Shown piece after piece: positions 13,601 to 23,422 of a stretch of DNA of 64,000 nucleotides. Below the pieces are notes generated by a model. It did not search any database. It was not told the DNA's origin and saw nothing but the letters and a program-made list of their open reading frames with translations. The translations under genes and the position numbers were made by a program. The stretch's first letter is position 1. Every line of letters starts with the position of its first letter. The stretch comes from Gnetum montanum (taxonomy: Eukaryota; Streptophyta; Gnetopsida; Gnetales; Gnetaceae): NCBI GenBank assembly GCA_015680685.1, contig MNCI01017832.1:302357-366356 (forward strand), in the 5' to 3' direction.

Positions 13601-14352
13601 TAATAATTTCTGCATATTACAAAAAGGAACTATACTTTAATTTTTCCTTTGCTATTCTTTTATTTCAGACTACGTTCTACCATGGAAGCCTACCATCGCC
13701 TTGAAACGCGGATTGGGATCCGGACCTTCTCGCCTCTAGGAATATGAGGCAATTCTTTTGTGCCATTGCTATAAATTTTTTATCTATAGATTCTTTTCAA
13801 AACATTATCCATGATACATTATCCATGATTCATATGGGTGTTAACTTTTGCGACTTTTGCTGTCCAACTCAACTCAAAACATTCCATGCTGCGATTTCAG
13901 CGGTCACAGAATGAAAGATATTTAGTAATTGCAAAGAACCCCATGTCTGCGCCAACTCAGGCTTTGTCTGCAAAATTGAACGGAAGAATCAATGCCATGT
14001 CCCGATATTTTTCGACCGCTCTTACCTCATCAAAAAATTCGTGCGTTGTGTCACTGCCAACCATGAAGTTTCTTGGCTTTTGCTACCTGAAATAAACGCG
14101 GAAACAAATAAAATTTGGCTAGACATCTGCAGGCCAACCGGCAACCGAAGTTTTAATTTTCCTGGCTTTTGCTCTTTTTCCTCTGTAAGTTCGAACCAGT
14201 GAAAACGATCGATCTTGCACTTGAATTCGGTCAACCTTTGAATTATTTTTTGGCAGTTGAATTCCGATAACCTTTTGAATTATTTCTTGAAAATTCTGTC
14301 AACAAAATTCTGTCAACAATTACAAAGCAATCGCTTTCTTTCTCAAGAAATT
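7612..14352. other. AT-rich non-coding stretch, no gene recognised
   Basis: I see no coding region with recognisable motifs on either strand. Open frames here are short and have low-complexity or compositionally random translations. A plus-strand frame at 13838-14095 lies just upstream of the DGAT3-like exon and could include part of the same gene, but I recognise no domain in it. Confidence 0.6.
10767..10895. repeat. 64-bp exact duplication around a single N (assembly join)
   Basis: Bases 10767-10830 are repeated without visible change at 10832-10895, separated by one N at 10831. A perfect short duplication bridged by a single N is best explained by two contig ends that overlap but were joined without merging. 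It is probably not a biological tandem repeat. Confidence 0.85.
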
Positions 14353-14636
14353 CAAAGCAATCTTGACGAAGCCAACAATCAAACGATGGCAACAAACTGT
14401 CTTCAGGGGGCAGCGCCGACGCAGAGTTGCAGCAGGACCTTGCAGAGGCAGCGCAGAAGCTGGAATCGGGAACAAAAGTAAAAAGCTTGATTCAAGTCTG
14501 CATGGGAGGCAAATGTCGGAAATCCGGGAAAGTGGAGCTTCTGAGCGAATTCCACAACAGCATCGTCGAAGCCGTGGCATGCAAATGCATGGGAAACATG
14601 CAAATGCATGGGAAACTGCAGAATTCAGGACATTAA
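14353..14636 (+). pseudogene. DGAT3-like thioredoxin-fold 2Fe-2S exon, disrupted
   Basis: The reading frame through 14400-14636 encodes VKSLIQVCMGGKCRKSGK, then EFHNSIVEAVACKCMGN. The pairing of CMGGKCRKSG with a later CKCMG resembles the C-terminal thioredoxin-like [2Fe-2S] domain of the soluble plant diacylglycerol acyltransferase DGAT3. That protein normally makes triacylglycerol and binds a cluster through C-x4-C and C-x-C-M-G-x-C. The upstream frame is open to a TGA just before an AG at 14351-14352, a possible splice acceptor. The 19-bp unit at 14579-14597 is repeated at 14598-14616 inside the second cysteine motif. It shifts the frame before the last cysteine, and the frame ends at 14634-14636. 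Other DGAT3 exons were not found, so this may be an isolated fragment. Other 2Fe-2S thioredoxin-fold proteins remain possible. Confidence 0.5.
14579..14616 (+). repeat. 19-bp tandem duplication inside the cysteine motif
   Basis: The unit ATGCAAATGCATGGGAAAC occurs twice back to back. With only one unit the frame would read CKCMGNC and continue, so the duplication is the lesion that breaks the metal-binding motif. It contains the palindrome ATGCAAATGCAT-like core, which may have favoured slippage. Confidence 0.9.
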
Positions 14637-14979
14637 AGCAACCTTTCATAACACAACACGATGTAACTTTTCATAACACGTCAACGTTATGCACAAAGTT
14701 GCTTTACCAAAATAGCTGTAATTTTAGTTACACGTAAGCCAGCTTTATGCACAAAGTTGCGTTATTGAAATGGCCTGTCTAGAATTACAGAAATGGCCTC
14801 TCGGCCAAACTATATATCTTAGGCTCAAGTAATGGGTTTGATTCTAGTGGACAATGTTGACTTATAAAGTTCTAATCAGATTATATATGGTTAGGTATTT
14901 CCTGACCCCAAATAACAAGTTCAATGATCATCCTAGCTATGTTTATGTGTGTCCTTTGGTTCCACATGTGCTTGCCAGT

Positions 14980-15021
14980 GGGCAACCATTGGTAGGGAGG
15001 GGGCACCCATTGGTAGGGAGG
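14980..15021. repeat. 21-bp direct repeat, two copies
   Basis: GGGCAACCATTGGTAGGGAG and GGGCACCCATTGGTAGGGAG lie back to back, followed by GGGG. It is a short G-rich tandem duplication with no gene context that I recognise. Confidence 0.8.
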
Positions 15022-15520
15022 GGGTAAGAGCTATGAACAAATGTTTAAATTCTAAAAAAAGCAGTTTTCACATGTTTTTTTTCTTTTTATTTATTTTTTC
15101 CTTTTTTTATTCAAGACCAGGCGGAGGTGATAGCACAACCCGTTACACATATTGCAGGGTAAATGTTGCTGACTAATAAGAAGGGTCCCACCAAACCTAA
15201 CTCACAAAGTGGGTGTCACAAAAAAGAATCTAACCTACGATCTTTATTAAGATTTCAGATATTAACTGGATTAACATTTGGGATGTCAATTTTATTCGGG
15301 AGCACCTACGGAAACGCATTAAATTGCACGCATCTGCAATGGGTATGTATTTGATAATTTCCAATGAAACTTTGTCTGGATCATATACATTAAAATAGTA
15401 GCTTTGCCTTGCCTGCCTCGTATTCTTGCTTGTTCTGGATGTCTGTGGTTACTTATTTTTTCGTGTTTTTAATCTTATCGGAAACTTCATTTCATTGTTA
15501 TTGTTAAGTGGGCAGGGAAT

Positions 15521-15584
15521 CAAGATTCATGGCGTCCGCATGACACAAATCTCAAGATTCATGGCGTCCGCATGACACAAATCA
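15521..15584. repeat. 32-bp tandem duplication
   Basis: The unit beginning CAAGATTCATGGCGTCCGCA occurs at 15521-15552 and again at 15553-15584 with one change in the last base. No N lies between them, so this looks like a genuine recent slip duplication. Confidence 0.85.
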
Positions 15585-16682
15585 CAAAAAACAACGGAGT
15601 ACGAATGAACAAACAAATACAAGGAAATCACGAGAGGGCTACTTTGGTAACCCAAGGCCGAAGGGCCAAGTTTGGGTCATACGGAAATCAAGTTTGGGAC
15701 GGGGCGTGCGAGAAAAACATTGCATTTGACCTTTGAAGAGTGTCACAGGTTGTGCCATGACTCATACATCCATGCGTGTTTATTGGTCATTGCTGATTTT
15801 TGCTCTGAAAACAGAAAAAGCAAAACGGGGTCATCATCATGGGTCATGAGTCATGAACATGATGTTCAACTTTTTTTAAAATCTGTTTGCTTATGCACGC
15901 TTATGGTGCTCTGTTTTTTTTTCCTCTTCATCATGATTAGTGCCTAGTTTAGTTACTGGGCTGTGCCTAGTTTAGTTAAGTTGTGTCTTCTTATAATGTG
16001 GTTGTCTTCACCATGGCCCTATGGTGCTATTCACACAGGTCTTTGTTGAACAAAAGTATTAGCAGATTTCATTCTTGGAAAGATTGGATTGAGTACCAAA
16101 AGGGTTTCATTTTATTGCTGTCATTTTGGTTGTCGCAGAAATTATATGTTTGGTAGGATTATGGCTTTTGAGTAAGGAAATGGATTGGATGCTCTCCATA
16201 CCTTGCAAATTTTCTTGCTTCAGTTTAATGGTGATATTGCACTCTTTTAAGCATTAACAATATTTTGGATTTACATTGTACTGGTTCTGTGTAATGTTTT
16301 TTTATGATACATGAGATTTAATTTTTTAAAAAAACTAATATATTTAAATTTAATTTTCTCTATCACATCCTCGGCTACAAATCCTTCCCCACTTTTGCTT
16401 GAGTCACACATACCCAAACACGTTCAAATCAGCAATCCTGGATTCCTCGGCTTCCACAAATTGGATTCTTTTGATGCATAGTCTCACGCATACTTGGCGC
16501 CATATTTACGAACCCACTGAAATCTACCAACGTAATCCACTCACTCCTCTGAATCCTCTAAAGCCACCCACTCCTCTGAATCCTGTTCCCGAACGGGTGC
16601 GTGCCATAGACGTGGATAAAGAAACCTCAAAAAAGTGCTGAACGAAGCGGGTTTGAGCAAGTGACTCATCACTGAACGAACG

Positions 16683-17247
16683 ATGATGCCACCACAAGAA
16701 GCGGCACTGCTGTACATTGGGTTGGGAGTAGTGAGCTACATCCTGTGGCGTGGCCTCAATGCTTTGTCCAGGCGCTTCACCAACCTACCGCCAGGCCCGC
16801 CTGGGCTACCGCTGCTCGGAAATCTACTCCAAATCGGCTCTAACCCGCACAAGTCCCTGCAGCGCCTGGCGCACAAGTACGGTCCAGTCATGTGCCTCCG
16901 TCTTGGCTTCAAAACTGCAGTGGTGGTATCGTCGGCGGCCATGGCAGAGCAAGTGTTGAAGACGCATGACAGAGATATGGCAGGGAGGGATCCCATCCTC
17001 GTCTGCTGCATCTTCGGCGAAGATCGCAAGAGCCTCGTCTTCTCGCAGCCCGGGACACGATGGCGCCTGCTCCGCCGCATCTCCACCACGCATCTGTTCA
17101 GCCACGCCAAGCTTCAATCTCTTCATCCCCTGCGCCTGCGCCGCTCCCATGTAAGGAGAACCCTGCATCGACTCCTGCAAAAGTCGGCCGACTCTGCCTC
17201 CATTAATGTCCGAGATATTGTCTCTCGCGCATCACTGGCTGTGCTTG
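16683..17247 (+). pseudogene. P450 exon 1 (intact)
   Basis: It covers 188 codons plus one base from ATGATGCCACCA. A hydrophobic stretch at residues 8-20 (LLYIGLGVVSYIL) is the ER anchor. LPPGPPGLPLLGN follows at residues 35-47, then YGPVMCLRLGFKTAVVVSS, THDRDMAGRD, and TRWRLLRRISTTHLFS, where the WxxxR of the C-helix contacts a haem propionate. The reading frame hits TGA at 17259 if not spliced. The donor G|GTGAGA at 17247/17248 avoids it and joins to exon 2 to give VLGAMIFGKDMF. The first of two adjacent ATGs is taken as start. Nothing in this exon is broken. Confidence 0.9.
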
Positions 17248-18510
17248 GTGAGATGATATGAACTGCGATTCTTCCGTTCGAATTATCGCTATCGGAGCCT
17301 TTTAAATTCTTGTTCGCGCTTTCTGAACATGGTTTTATGCAGTTTGATTTTGATTGTTTGAGCATCTGTAGAAATCTCGATTATAGTTTTGTCGACCAAG
17401 ATTTCTTTCTCTGAAATTAGTGAACAAATTTTATGACAATGCTGACAATTGTGAGCAATGATTTTTTTAAACTGCAAGGAATCATCGATATGGCTATTAA
17501 TTGCAGGTTAAATTTGGAAGATGTGCTGGGTTAACTCGCGTGTCGAACCGATGTGAGCGAATTTTTTTCCCGTGGTTAATACCGTATACTGACAGAAATC
17601 CAATCCATTGGTGATTCCACTTTAATTTTATTAAAATAAAGGAAAAGTGAAAAAGATTAATGCAATTGTAAATTTTTATTGCATTTACGAAATCACAAAG
17701 GATTTGTTGAAGAGTTACAAAGCCTTAACATATTTTCAAAGAAAGTTGAAAACATGATGGATGTAATACCTTAAGCAGATAGAGTCAATTTGAAAGAAAA
17801 CATTTAGTAGGTTACAATTAATAGTCTAATGATTAGAATGTGAGGGAAAGATTATGCAAAAGAAAAAAATATGTTCATCTTCTATACTTTGTTTACAGTT
17901 TGCAAATGCAAATATGATCTTTTCTTGGTAAATTAATCCAATGATCTATCTCAATAAAGAGATGCGATGATGAGAGCTCATTCTTGCTCTAGTAACTTGA
18001 ATCTTTAAATGAATAAAAATAAGTAAAACCAGATACTTTTGAGTACGGATGATACAGGAAAAACCATTAACCAGAGCAATCATTTTAATGCAATTTTTGA
18101 ACGAATTAAAACTATCATTGTATTTTGCCAAATTGCTAAAATATTTTGCAGTGTACTGCATCCATTTTGCTAACGTTAAATGATTGTTACAGTTGATTGT
18201 TAGTATTGCAATTCTCTGGTTTCAAGTTTTTCTTGATTACCGCACCAGCAGGTATCAACTGCTTCACAAAATGCTACCCTCATTATATGTTAATTATTGT
18301 TATTATCTTCCATTAATGCTATCCTTGATTTATTTACTCTAAGATTTAATTAGAATTAAAAATATTAAATATAATTTTTTTTGCTAAGTCATCTGAATGG
18401 CAGAGTTTTTCGAATCTTTCCTTAAACCAATTCTTGTTTATGTTTTTAATCATTCACTGGGAGTTTTTGTGAACAACGATTCTTACTCTTCTGAGTCTTG
18501 TGAAGCGTAG
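17248..18510 (+). other. P450 intron 1 (phase 1)
   Basis: The intron starts GTGAGATGATATG and ends GAAGCGTAG. Joining the flanks restores a continuous P450 frame (ASLAVLG|AMIFGKDM). The sequence GGTGAGATGAT across the donor is nearly repeated as GGTGCGATGAT across the acceptor (17247-17257 and 18510-18520, 10 of 11 identical). I recognise no element inside its AT-rich body. Confidence 0.8.
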
Positions 18511-19360
18511 GTGCGATGATTTTCGGAAAAGACATGTTCCATCCGGAGTCGCAGAGGTTTGCAGAGTTCAAAGATGCACTGTGTATAATGTTGGAGAGGC
18601 TAGTGTTAGCAGCAGAATATGAAATGAGATGACAATAAAGAGCAGTTGAACCACAGATAATTGTAGAAAAAATCTTATTATGAGCGATATTTCCAGGCAT
18701 CTCTCTTCATCACACGGAGAAAACAAGAATAAACCTCTCTCTCATGCAATGTGGAAATAACAGGGTTCTTTCTTCATCACATGGAGAGAACAAGAAGAAA
18801 CCTCTCTCTCATGCAATGTGAGAATTCTCCCACTCTTGTCTTTCTCATGTTGTTTAGACAGATCCCAAGGCAGACTTAAATAGCCACATCTGGGTTACAA
18901 AATTAGAAACGTCTAAAAATTAACTAAGATAGAACTTTACAATACGTTTAGAACTTGTATGTTATTTTTAGAAAAAATTCTGAAAAAACTATCGGACTAT
19001 AGAAATGGAAAGTGTGGAGAGTGTAGTTCATAAATAAGCAACTGCTAATTCATTGCTGTGATCTACTGCGCTGTGATCTACCGCTTCACAGTTAGCTTTT
19101 TCCAACAGCTAGTGTAGTCAAATTTAATGGACTTCTGTCCGTCGGTCGTGCAGAGGCTGGGGATGGATTCGCAGACGATTGTACACGATATCAAGCTGAT
19201 ACCAAGCTGAACAAACTGCACGTGTACGCCTTCTTGGATGAACTTTTTCAGCAACGCTTCAGACGCCGCTGAAACGGTGATGATGGCCCCACTGATGTGC
19301 TCGACACCCTCTTTGACATCGCCGACTCTCGGGCTCCACGATATCAAAGTCTACCTGGCT
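18511..19360 (+). pseudogene. P450 exon 2, split by a solo LTR and frame-broken
   Basis: The first part (18511-18603) reads AMIFGKDMFHPESQRFAEF and then KDALCIMLERL. After the 504-bp LTR and the duplicated target GCTAG the gene resumes at 19113. There it meets an immediate TAG, then SNLMDFCPSVVQRLGMD in the same P450 region. A 10-bp repeat of CAAGCTGATAC type near 19194-19210 shifts the frame to KLNKLHVYAFLDELFQQRF. TGA at 19270 follows, then DVLDTLFDIADS, another shift, and LHDIKVYLA at the exon end. The donor GCT|GTAAGA at 19360/19361 is strong. The order matches helices D to H leading into the I-helix of A-type P450s. This central region had been lost from any simple ORF view. Confidence 0.85.
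18604..19107 (-). mobile_element. Solo LTR (Copia-like) inserted in P450 exon 2
   Basis: The 504-bp insertion begins TGTTAGCAGC and ends TTTTTCCAACA on the plus strand, so it has TG...CA ends with short inverted repeats (TGTT/AACA). It is flanked by the 5-bp direct repeat GCTAG at 18599-18603 and 19108-19112. A TATA-like CTATTTAAG on the minus strand (plus strand 18874-18883) suggests minus orientation. It contains an internal imperfect duplication of about 50 bp (18703-18752 and 18768-18821, sharing AACCTCTCTCTCATGCAATG). No internal retrotransposon domain is present, so it is a solo LTR left by LTR-LTR recombination. Assignment to Copia rests only on the TGTTGGAA-type terminus. Confidence 0.85.
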
Positions 19361-21004
19361 GTAAGATTTTCTTGGCAGGCTTTCAGGGTTTCCTCTCATT
19401 CATTAATAGCAATCAGTCGAGCTATTACTCTACGATGATGGTCCCAAACAGTCTCCCTGACATCTGACTCTCACTCAGATTATGGCATCTAGGACATTAA
19501 AGTCGACTTAGTTGTAAGATTTTGGCATCCAGGACATTAAAGTCGACTTAGTTGTAAGATTTTATCGTTTTCTGTGTCAGAGGGCCTCTACGACGTCAGA
19601 GTCTACCTTAGGATGATGGTCTCAATTACGTGATTGACATTACAGGGCGGACTCAGTCAGATTTTGGCATCTAGGACATTAGAGTCAACTTAGTTGTAAC
19701 ATTTTCTTTGCAGCCTTTCATTGTTTCCCGTGTGAGATTTAGGTGTCAGATTTTGGCCTCTGAAACATCAAAGTCTACATAGTTGTAAGATTTTCTTAGT
19801 AGCTTTTCATGGTTTTCTCTTTCATACGTTTGTTAACTGTTGTGCATAGACATGATGCCAAATGATACAGAAGTTTAATCAGTATAGAGAACACTGCAAG
19901 AGGTTTGGAGGGCTGGCAAATAGCCAAAGCTTAAGGTATCTAGCTGAGGCTTCAACCTAACCTTGGGAAACAAGTGCTTTAAATATTAACATTATACTTT
20001 TCTCTTCCATCTACAACCAAAGACTCGGTGCTTTAATCCAGTTTTTATGACTTGAAAAATAAATACATTAAATCATGGCTTTATTATCATTCTCTTCAAT
20101 ATTCAACCCATTACAAGTAGGTAGCTTGGTAAGACTCCAACCAATACCCCAAGGTTCTAAGCTAGGCCTTAAGATTTGAGAAACAAAAACATTAATCAAT
20201 TACTTTATCTTGGCTCTCTCCAATCTTTAACTTAGGCCTAATGATGTAACAAACAATCTCCTTATCCTTATTCTCTTCAATCTTCATAGCTTTCCCATAT
20301 TTGATCCATTGAGGCAAAATGAAATATTATGGCACTATTTTTTATGCATTCAAGAAGTTATCTATCATCTTGTTCAATCCTTGAGTATTTCATCGAGAGC
20401 TCATTTGCCTATGGTCTCTAGTCAAGCTTTGAATAGTAAACAAAAGTCATTACTTCAGGGGTTTTATTTCCTTTTACAATATTGCTTGTAATTTGAAATA
20501 AAAGTAAGGTCCTTGTTTCTGAAATTCTAAAATATAAGTTCTAAGAATAAAGCTGCAATATAAGTTCCAAGAATAAAGCAGCAACCCTAACAATTTCTTT
20601 GTTTACATGAGACTTGTAATGCAAAACCAGTAGTTTGCATTTCTCATACATGAAAAAAGCTATTTAGTTTTAAGTGATTTTCCTGAGAAGAATCTTCAGA
20701 TTTGTGTTTAACTTGGCCCATACAAACCGTTTTCTGGATCACGGATTCAACATTTCTGAACTCAACCAACCAGCAACAAGCACGCCTTTTGGACCCACCT
20801 TAGCAAACAATGCCAAAAGCCTAAATGAAATGGTCAAAAGACTATGAAAACATAGATTCCATTTTCATCGTTTTTTTTTAAGAAAGAGACATGTGGCCAA
20901 AGACTATCTATGAACAGAGATTCCATTTTCATTGTATTACTTGTTCGCAAGAGACCTGTGGCCGTATCTTTGGCTTGTCTTTAACGTTTGCTTGGACTGG
21001 GCAG
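19361..21004 (+). other. P450 intron 2 (phase 0)
   Basis: It starts GTAAGATTTTC and ends TTGGACTGGGCAG; splicing joins KVYLA to DILGAG at the I-helix. The first 450 bases hold the junction-derived array described separately. Imperfect direct repeats also lie at about 20529-20585 (28-bp unit AATATAAGTTCTAAGAATAA) and at about 20848-20967 (unit containing GATTCCATTTTCAT and GAGACMTGTGGCC). No gene lies within the intron. Confidence 0.8.
19431..19800 (+). repeat. Degenerate tandem copies of the exon 2 end and 5' splice site
   Basis: The exon end reads GATATCAAAGTCTACCTGGC followed by TGTAAGATTTTC. Related copies occur at 19491-19523, 19531-19563, 19674-19705 and 19766-19796, each of the form ACATYARAGTCNACNTAGTT followed by GTAAVATTTT. 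Flanking words such as GATGATGGYCYC and GCATCTAGGACAT also match exon sequence upstream of the junction. Two copies (19491 and 19531) are almost identical and recent; the others are older. Several keep a potential GTAAGA donor. Confidence 0.7.
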
Positions 21005-21610
21005 GATATTTTAGGTGCAGGGATAGAAATGGGCGATGTCAGAGCTTATACGGCATCCGTCTATGATGGAGAAGGTGCAGTCAGAAATCGATCAAGTTGT
21101 GGGCCATTTCAGGCTTGTGGAGGAGGCCGACATCGACAATCTGCCGTATCTGCGAGCCGTGGTTAAGGAGACGCTTCGGCTCCACCCGGCGGTGCCATTG
21201 CTGGTTCCTCACAGAGCACAGAGAAGGTGCCAAATCGGGGAATTCATGGTGCCCAAAGATGCACAGGTAATTGTTAACTTCTGGGCCATTGCCAGGGACC
21301 CAGCTCTGTGGAAGCAGCCGAGCCAATTCATGCCGGAGAGATTTCTGAACAGCAGTCTGGATTTCCGAGGTCATGATTTTGAATTCATCCCATTTGGGGC
21401 AGGAAGAAGGATGTGTGTCGGCATGCCATTGGCAAATATCATGATACACAGCCTGTTGGCTGCTCTGCTGCGCCACTGCCACTCCTCGCTTGCCATCCCA
21501 TGTTTTCTCATAAAATTGCGTCTATTTTAATTATCTATACTTTCCTTTGTTTAGTAGTAGCCGATAGGTTTGGTGCAACAGCATTGAAGCAGCTTTGTAG
21601 CAGAACAGGT
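21005..21610 (+). pseudogene. P450 exon 3, I-helix deletion and degraded C-terminus
   Basis: The exon begins DILGAGIE. The expected I-helix T-S-x-T-T/S segment is missing, and one extra base at 21029 shifts the frame into WAMSELIRHPSMMEKVQ (21030 on). The rest is well kept: VVKETLRLHPAVPLLVPH, DAQVIVNFWAIARDP, MPERFLN, and FIPFGAGRRMCVGMPLA with the haem-ligand Cys. After HSLLAALLRHCHSS the family sequence is lost and a stop lies at 21528-21530. DRFGATALKQL in another frame at 21563-21595 looks like the family's last conserved block, so the C-terminus is frameshifted or has a small insertion. Loss of the I-helix threonine alone should abolish normal oxygen activation. Confidence 0.85.
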
Positions 21611-23422
21611 TGCTTTTACATTGCTCTGAGTTTCCTTGTATTAAAAAAAATATTTTCCATTAGCTACTATTATTAATACCCAGCCATGTTATTCAACAAT
21701 GACCCACTTGCCAATAATTTGAATTTTGAAGCATTCGTATTGTTATTTTAATGTTTTCTATTGCTTGGGAAGGAAATGCAGAGCTTAAGCATTCCTTGTG
21801 TTGTACGATTACATGGATCTGCTTTGATAAATATTAAATAAAAATGCTTCCGCTGGTTTCTCCAATACAAATTACGTATTTATTTGACGTCAAATGCAAA
21901 TGTACCATTACTTTCTTTCTATCATTGTTTAGACTTTATTTTACTATTCATGCTTTGAGCTCTTGACTGAAATGGGAACTTTATCATGTTTATTTTTTTA
22001 ATAAAATTTATTTATGCCTTGAGCTCTTTAGTGGAATTAAAAATTTATTAAGTTTGAGGATTAATTGGATATATTGGGCAGATATTATATATTATATGGT
22101 CTGAAAAATTAATGAAAGATAAAGAAAGATTGTTCAAATTGAATAAGCACAAAGCACTAATAGAGACAATCAAAATAAATCATATAAGTTTGTTGTTGTA
22201 ATATTATAACCTTGTTTTAAATGGGTAGTCACAACACAAAAAAGAAACACCTGCAACTCATTCTCAAAAGTTACCTTTAAGTTCATTCTTTTGGGAAGAG
22301 TTGAATCAATCTTCCACTTTCCATTCTAAGAAGATGTGAATTTAACCAAAGCTTGCACATGAGAAATAATGATATTTCACATCTAATTTATTAAATATTA
22401 TATGATGTAAATAAAATTATTTCTTGCCTTTTATATTAGACCACAACTATGTTAAAATGTTCTTCTTAATGAGCTGGTAACTATGCCTAGGATTTTGTTG
22501 TACTTTCTTTGAAGAAATATTCCATTTTCCCAACCATTGTATCCCTTGAAAATACTAACTATGGTATTGTGAATTCTAAAGAATTACTTTAAAGAATTTA
22601 TTTTGAGTTAAGATATTCAAAATTTGAGTGTATGTAATGGCATAATTCTTCTATGTCAAAAGGTAATAAATCATGTTCGAATACTAACATTGACTAAGGT
22701 ATTGCATCTTCGTGTGTAACTCATTGGTAGAAGTATAATATTTTTTCAAATTTCAGCATTGATTCTAGATCTTTAAACAACACATCTATATAGTAGAATA
22801 AGATAGATGATAGCTTTTAAAATTTATTTTCTAACCTTCCAAGCTTAGAATCCTAAATCTTTGCACTTGTTTTTAAAAGCATACAAAACTATGAAAACTC
22901 TTGCTATTGTTTCTTTGATGCACTTCCCTCACTTATAAATATTCATATAAATGAGATCTAAGTATTTAAAAGAATGTACTATTTGTGTATTGGTACCTCC
23001 AAAATGGAAGTTATACTATGCATTTCTTGTATCCCAAATCATCAATTTAGTTTATCCACATTTACTTGAAAATAAGATGAATATAAATAATTTTCTAAAA
23101 TTTACAATATGTTTTGCATACCTTCTATATAAGAAGATTCACTATTTGGAATCCAATTTTGATGGTATTACTATATTGACCATTGTATAACCAATCTTGG
23201 ATTTGATCAATACATATACCAAAGAGAGTTGAAGAAAATGAATAGTCTTAGTTAACTCCAATTTTGCTCTAGAATTAAAATTTTTTCTATGAATTACTAT
23301 CTATAATTCGAATAATTACTTTTTTTTAATTCAAACTTTGAGTTGCTATAACTAATTTGGAAAGAAACCAATTTTATGCAAGCACACCCATAGATTATTC
23401 GTGCAAACTTCTAAATCATATG
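21611..23422. other. AT-rich non-coding stretch
   Basis: No gene, RNA or mobile-element terminus is recognised. Short open frames here have no family resemblance. Confidence 0.55.

Larger units (their letters stand above)
14637..16682. other. Intergenic region upstream of the P450 pseudogene
   Basis: No gene is recognised. Small tandem repeats occur at 14980-15021 and 15521-15584. The last 400 bases before the P450 start hold an A/T-rich tract (16320-16350, with TAATATATTTAAAT) that could contain a TATA element, followed by a C-rich stretch with repeated CACTCCTCTGAATCCT (about 16541-16580). Promoter assignment is speculative. Confidence 0.45.
16683..21610 (+). pseudogene. Cytochrome P450 (A-type, CYP71 clan) three-exon pseudogene
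   Basis: This gene encoded an ER-anchored haem monooxygenase of plant specialised metabolism. Exons at 16683-17247, 18511-19360 and 21005-21610 splice at GT-AG borders in phases 1 and 0. They give, in order, an N-terminal anchor, the proline hinge LPPGPPGLPLLGN, WRLLRRIS (C-helix), KETLRLHP (K-helix ExxR), MPERFLN and the haem loop FGAGRRMCVG. Lesions: a solo LTR in exon 2, an in-frame TAG at 19115-19117, a 10-bp duplication frameshift near 19200, a TGA at 19270-19272, a further shift before 19334, loss of the I-helix oxygen-activation segment plus a frameshift at 21029, and a scrambled C-terminus. Exon 1 is intact, so inactivation may be fairly recent. The overall style is near CYP75/CYP76-like sequences, but family assignment needs alignment. 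No substrate can be named. Confidence 0.9.

Noticed and set aside
14320-14737. Overlapping open frames on both strands at the DGAT3-like exon
   Set aside because: Only the plus frame with the paired Cys motifs resembles a known domain; the others are shadows.
16399-16641. Possible upstream ORF before the P450
   Set aside because: The 80-codon frame is proline- and threonine-repeat-like and arises from a short C-rich tandem repeat; no domain is recognised.
16736-17180. Minus-strand open frames of 118-124 codons opposite P450 exon 1
   Set aside because: Antisense shadows of a GC-richer coding exon; they have no family motifs.
19480-19800. CRISPR-like regular repeats
   Set aside because: Spacing is irregular, copies match the adjacent P450 exon tail, and the genome is a plant's.
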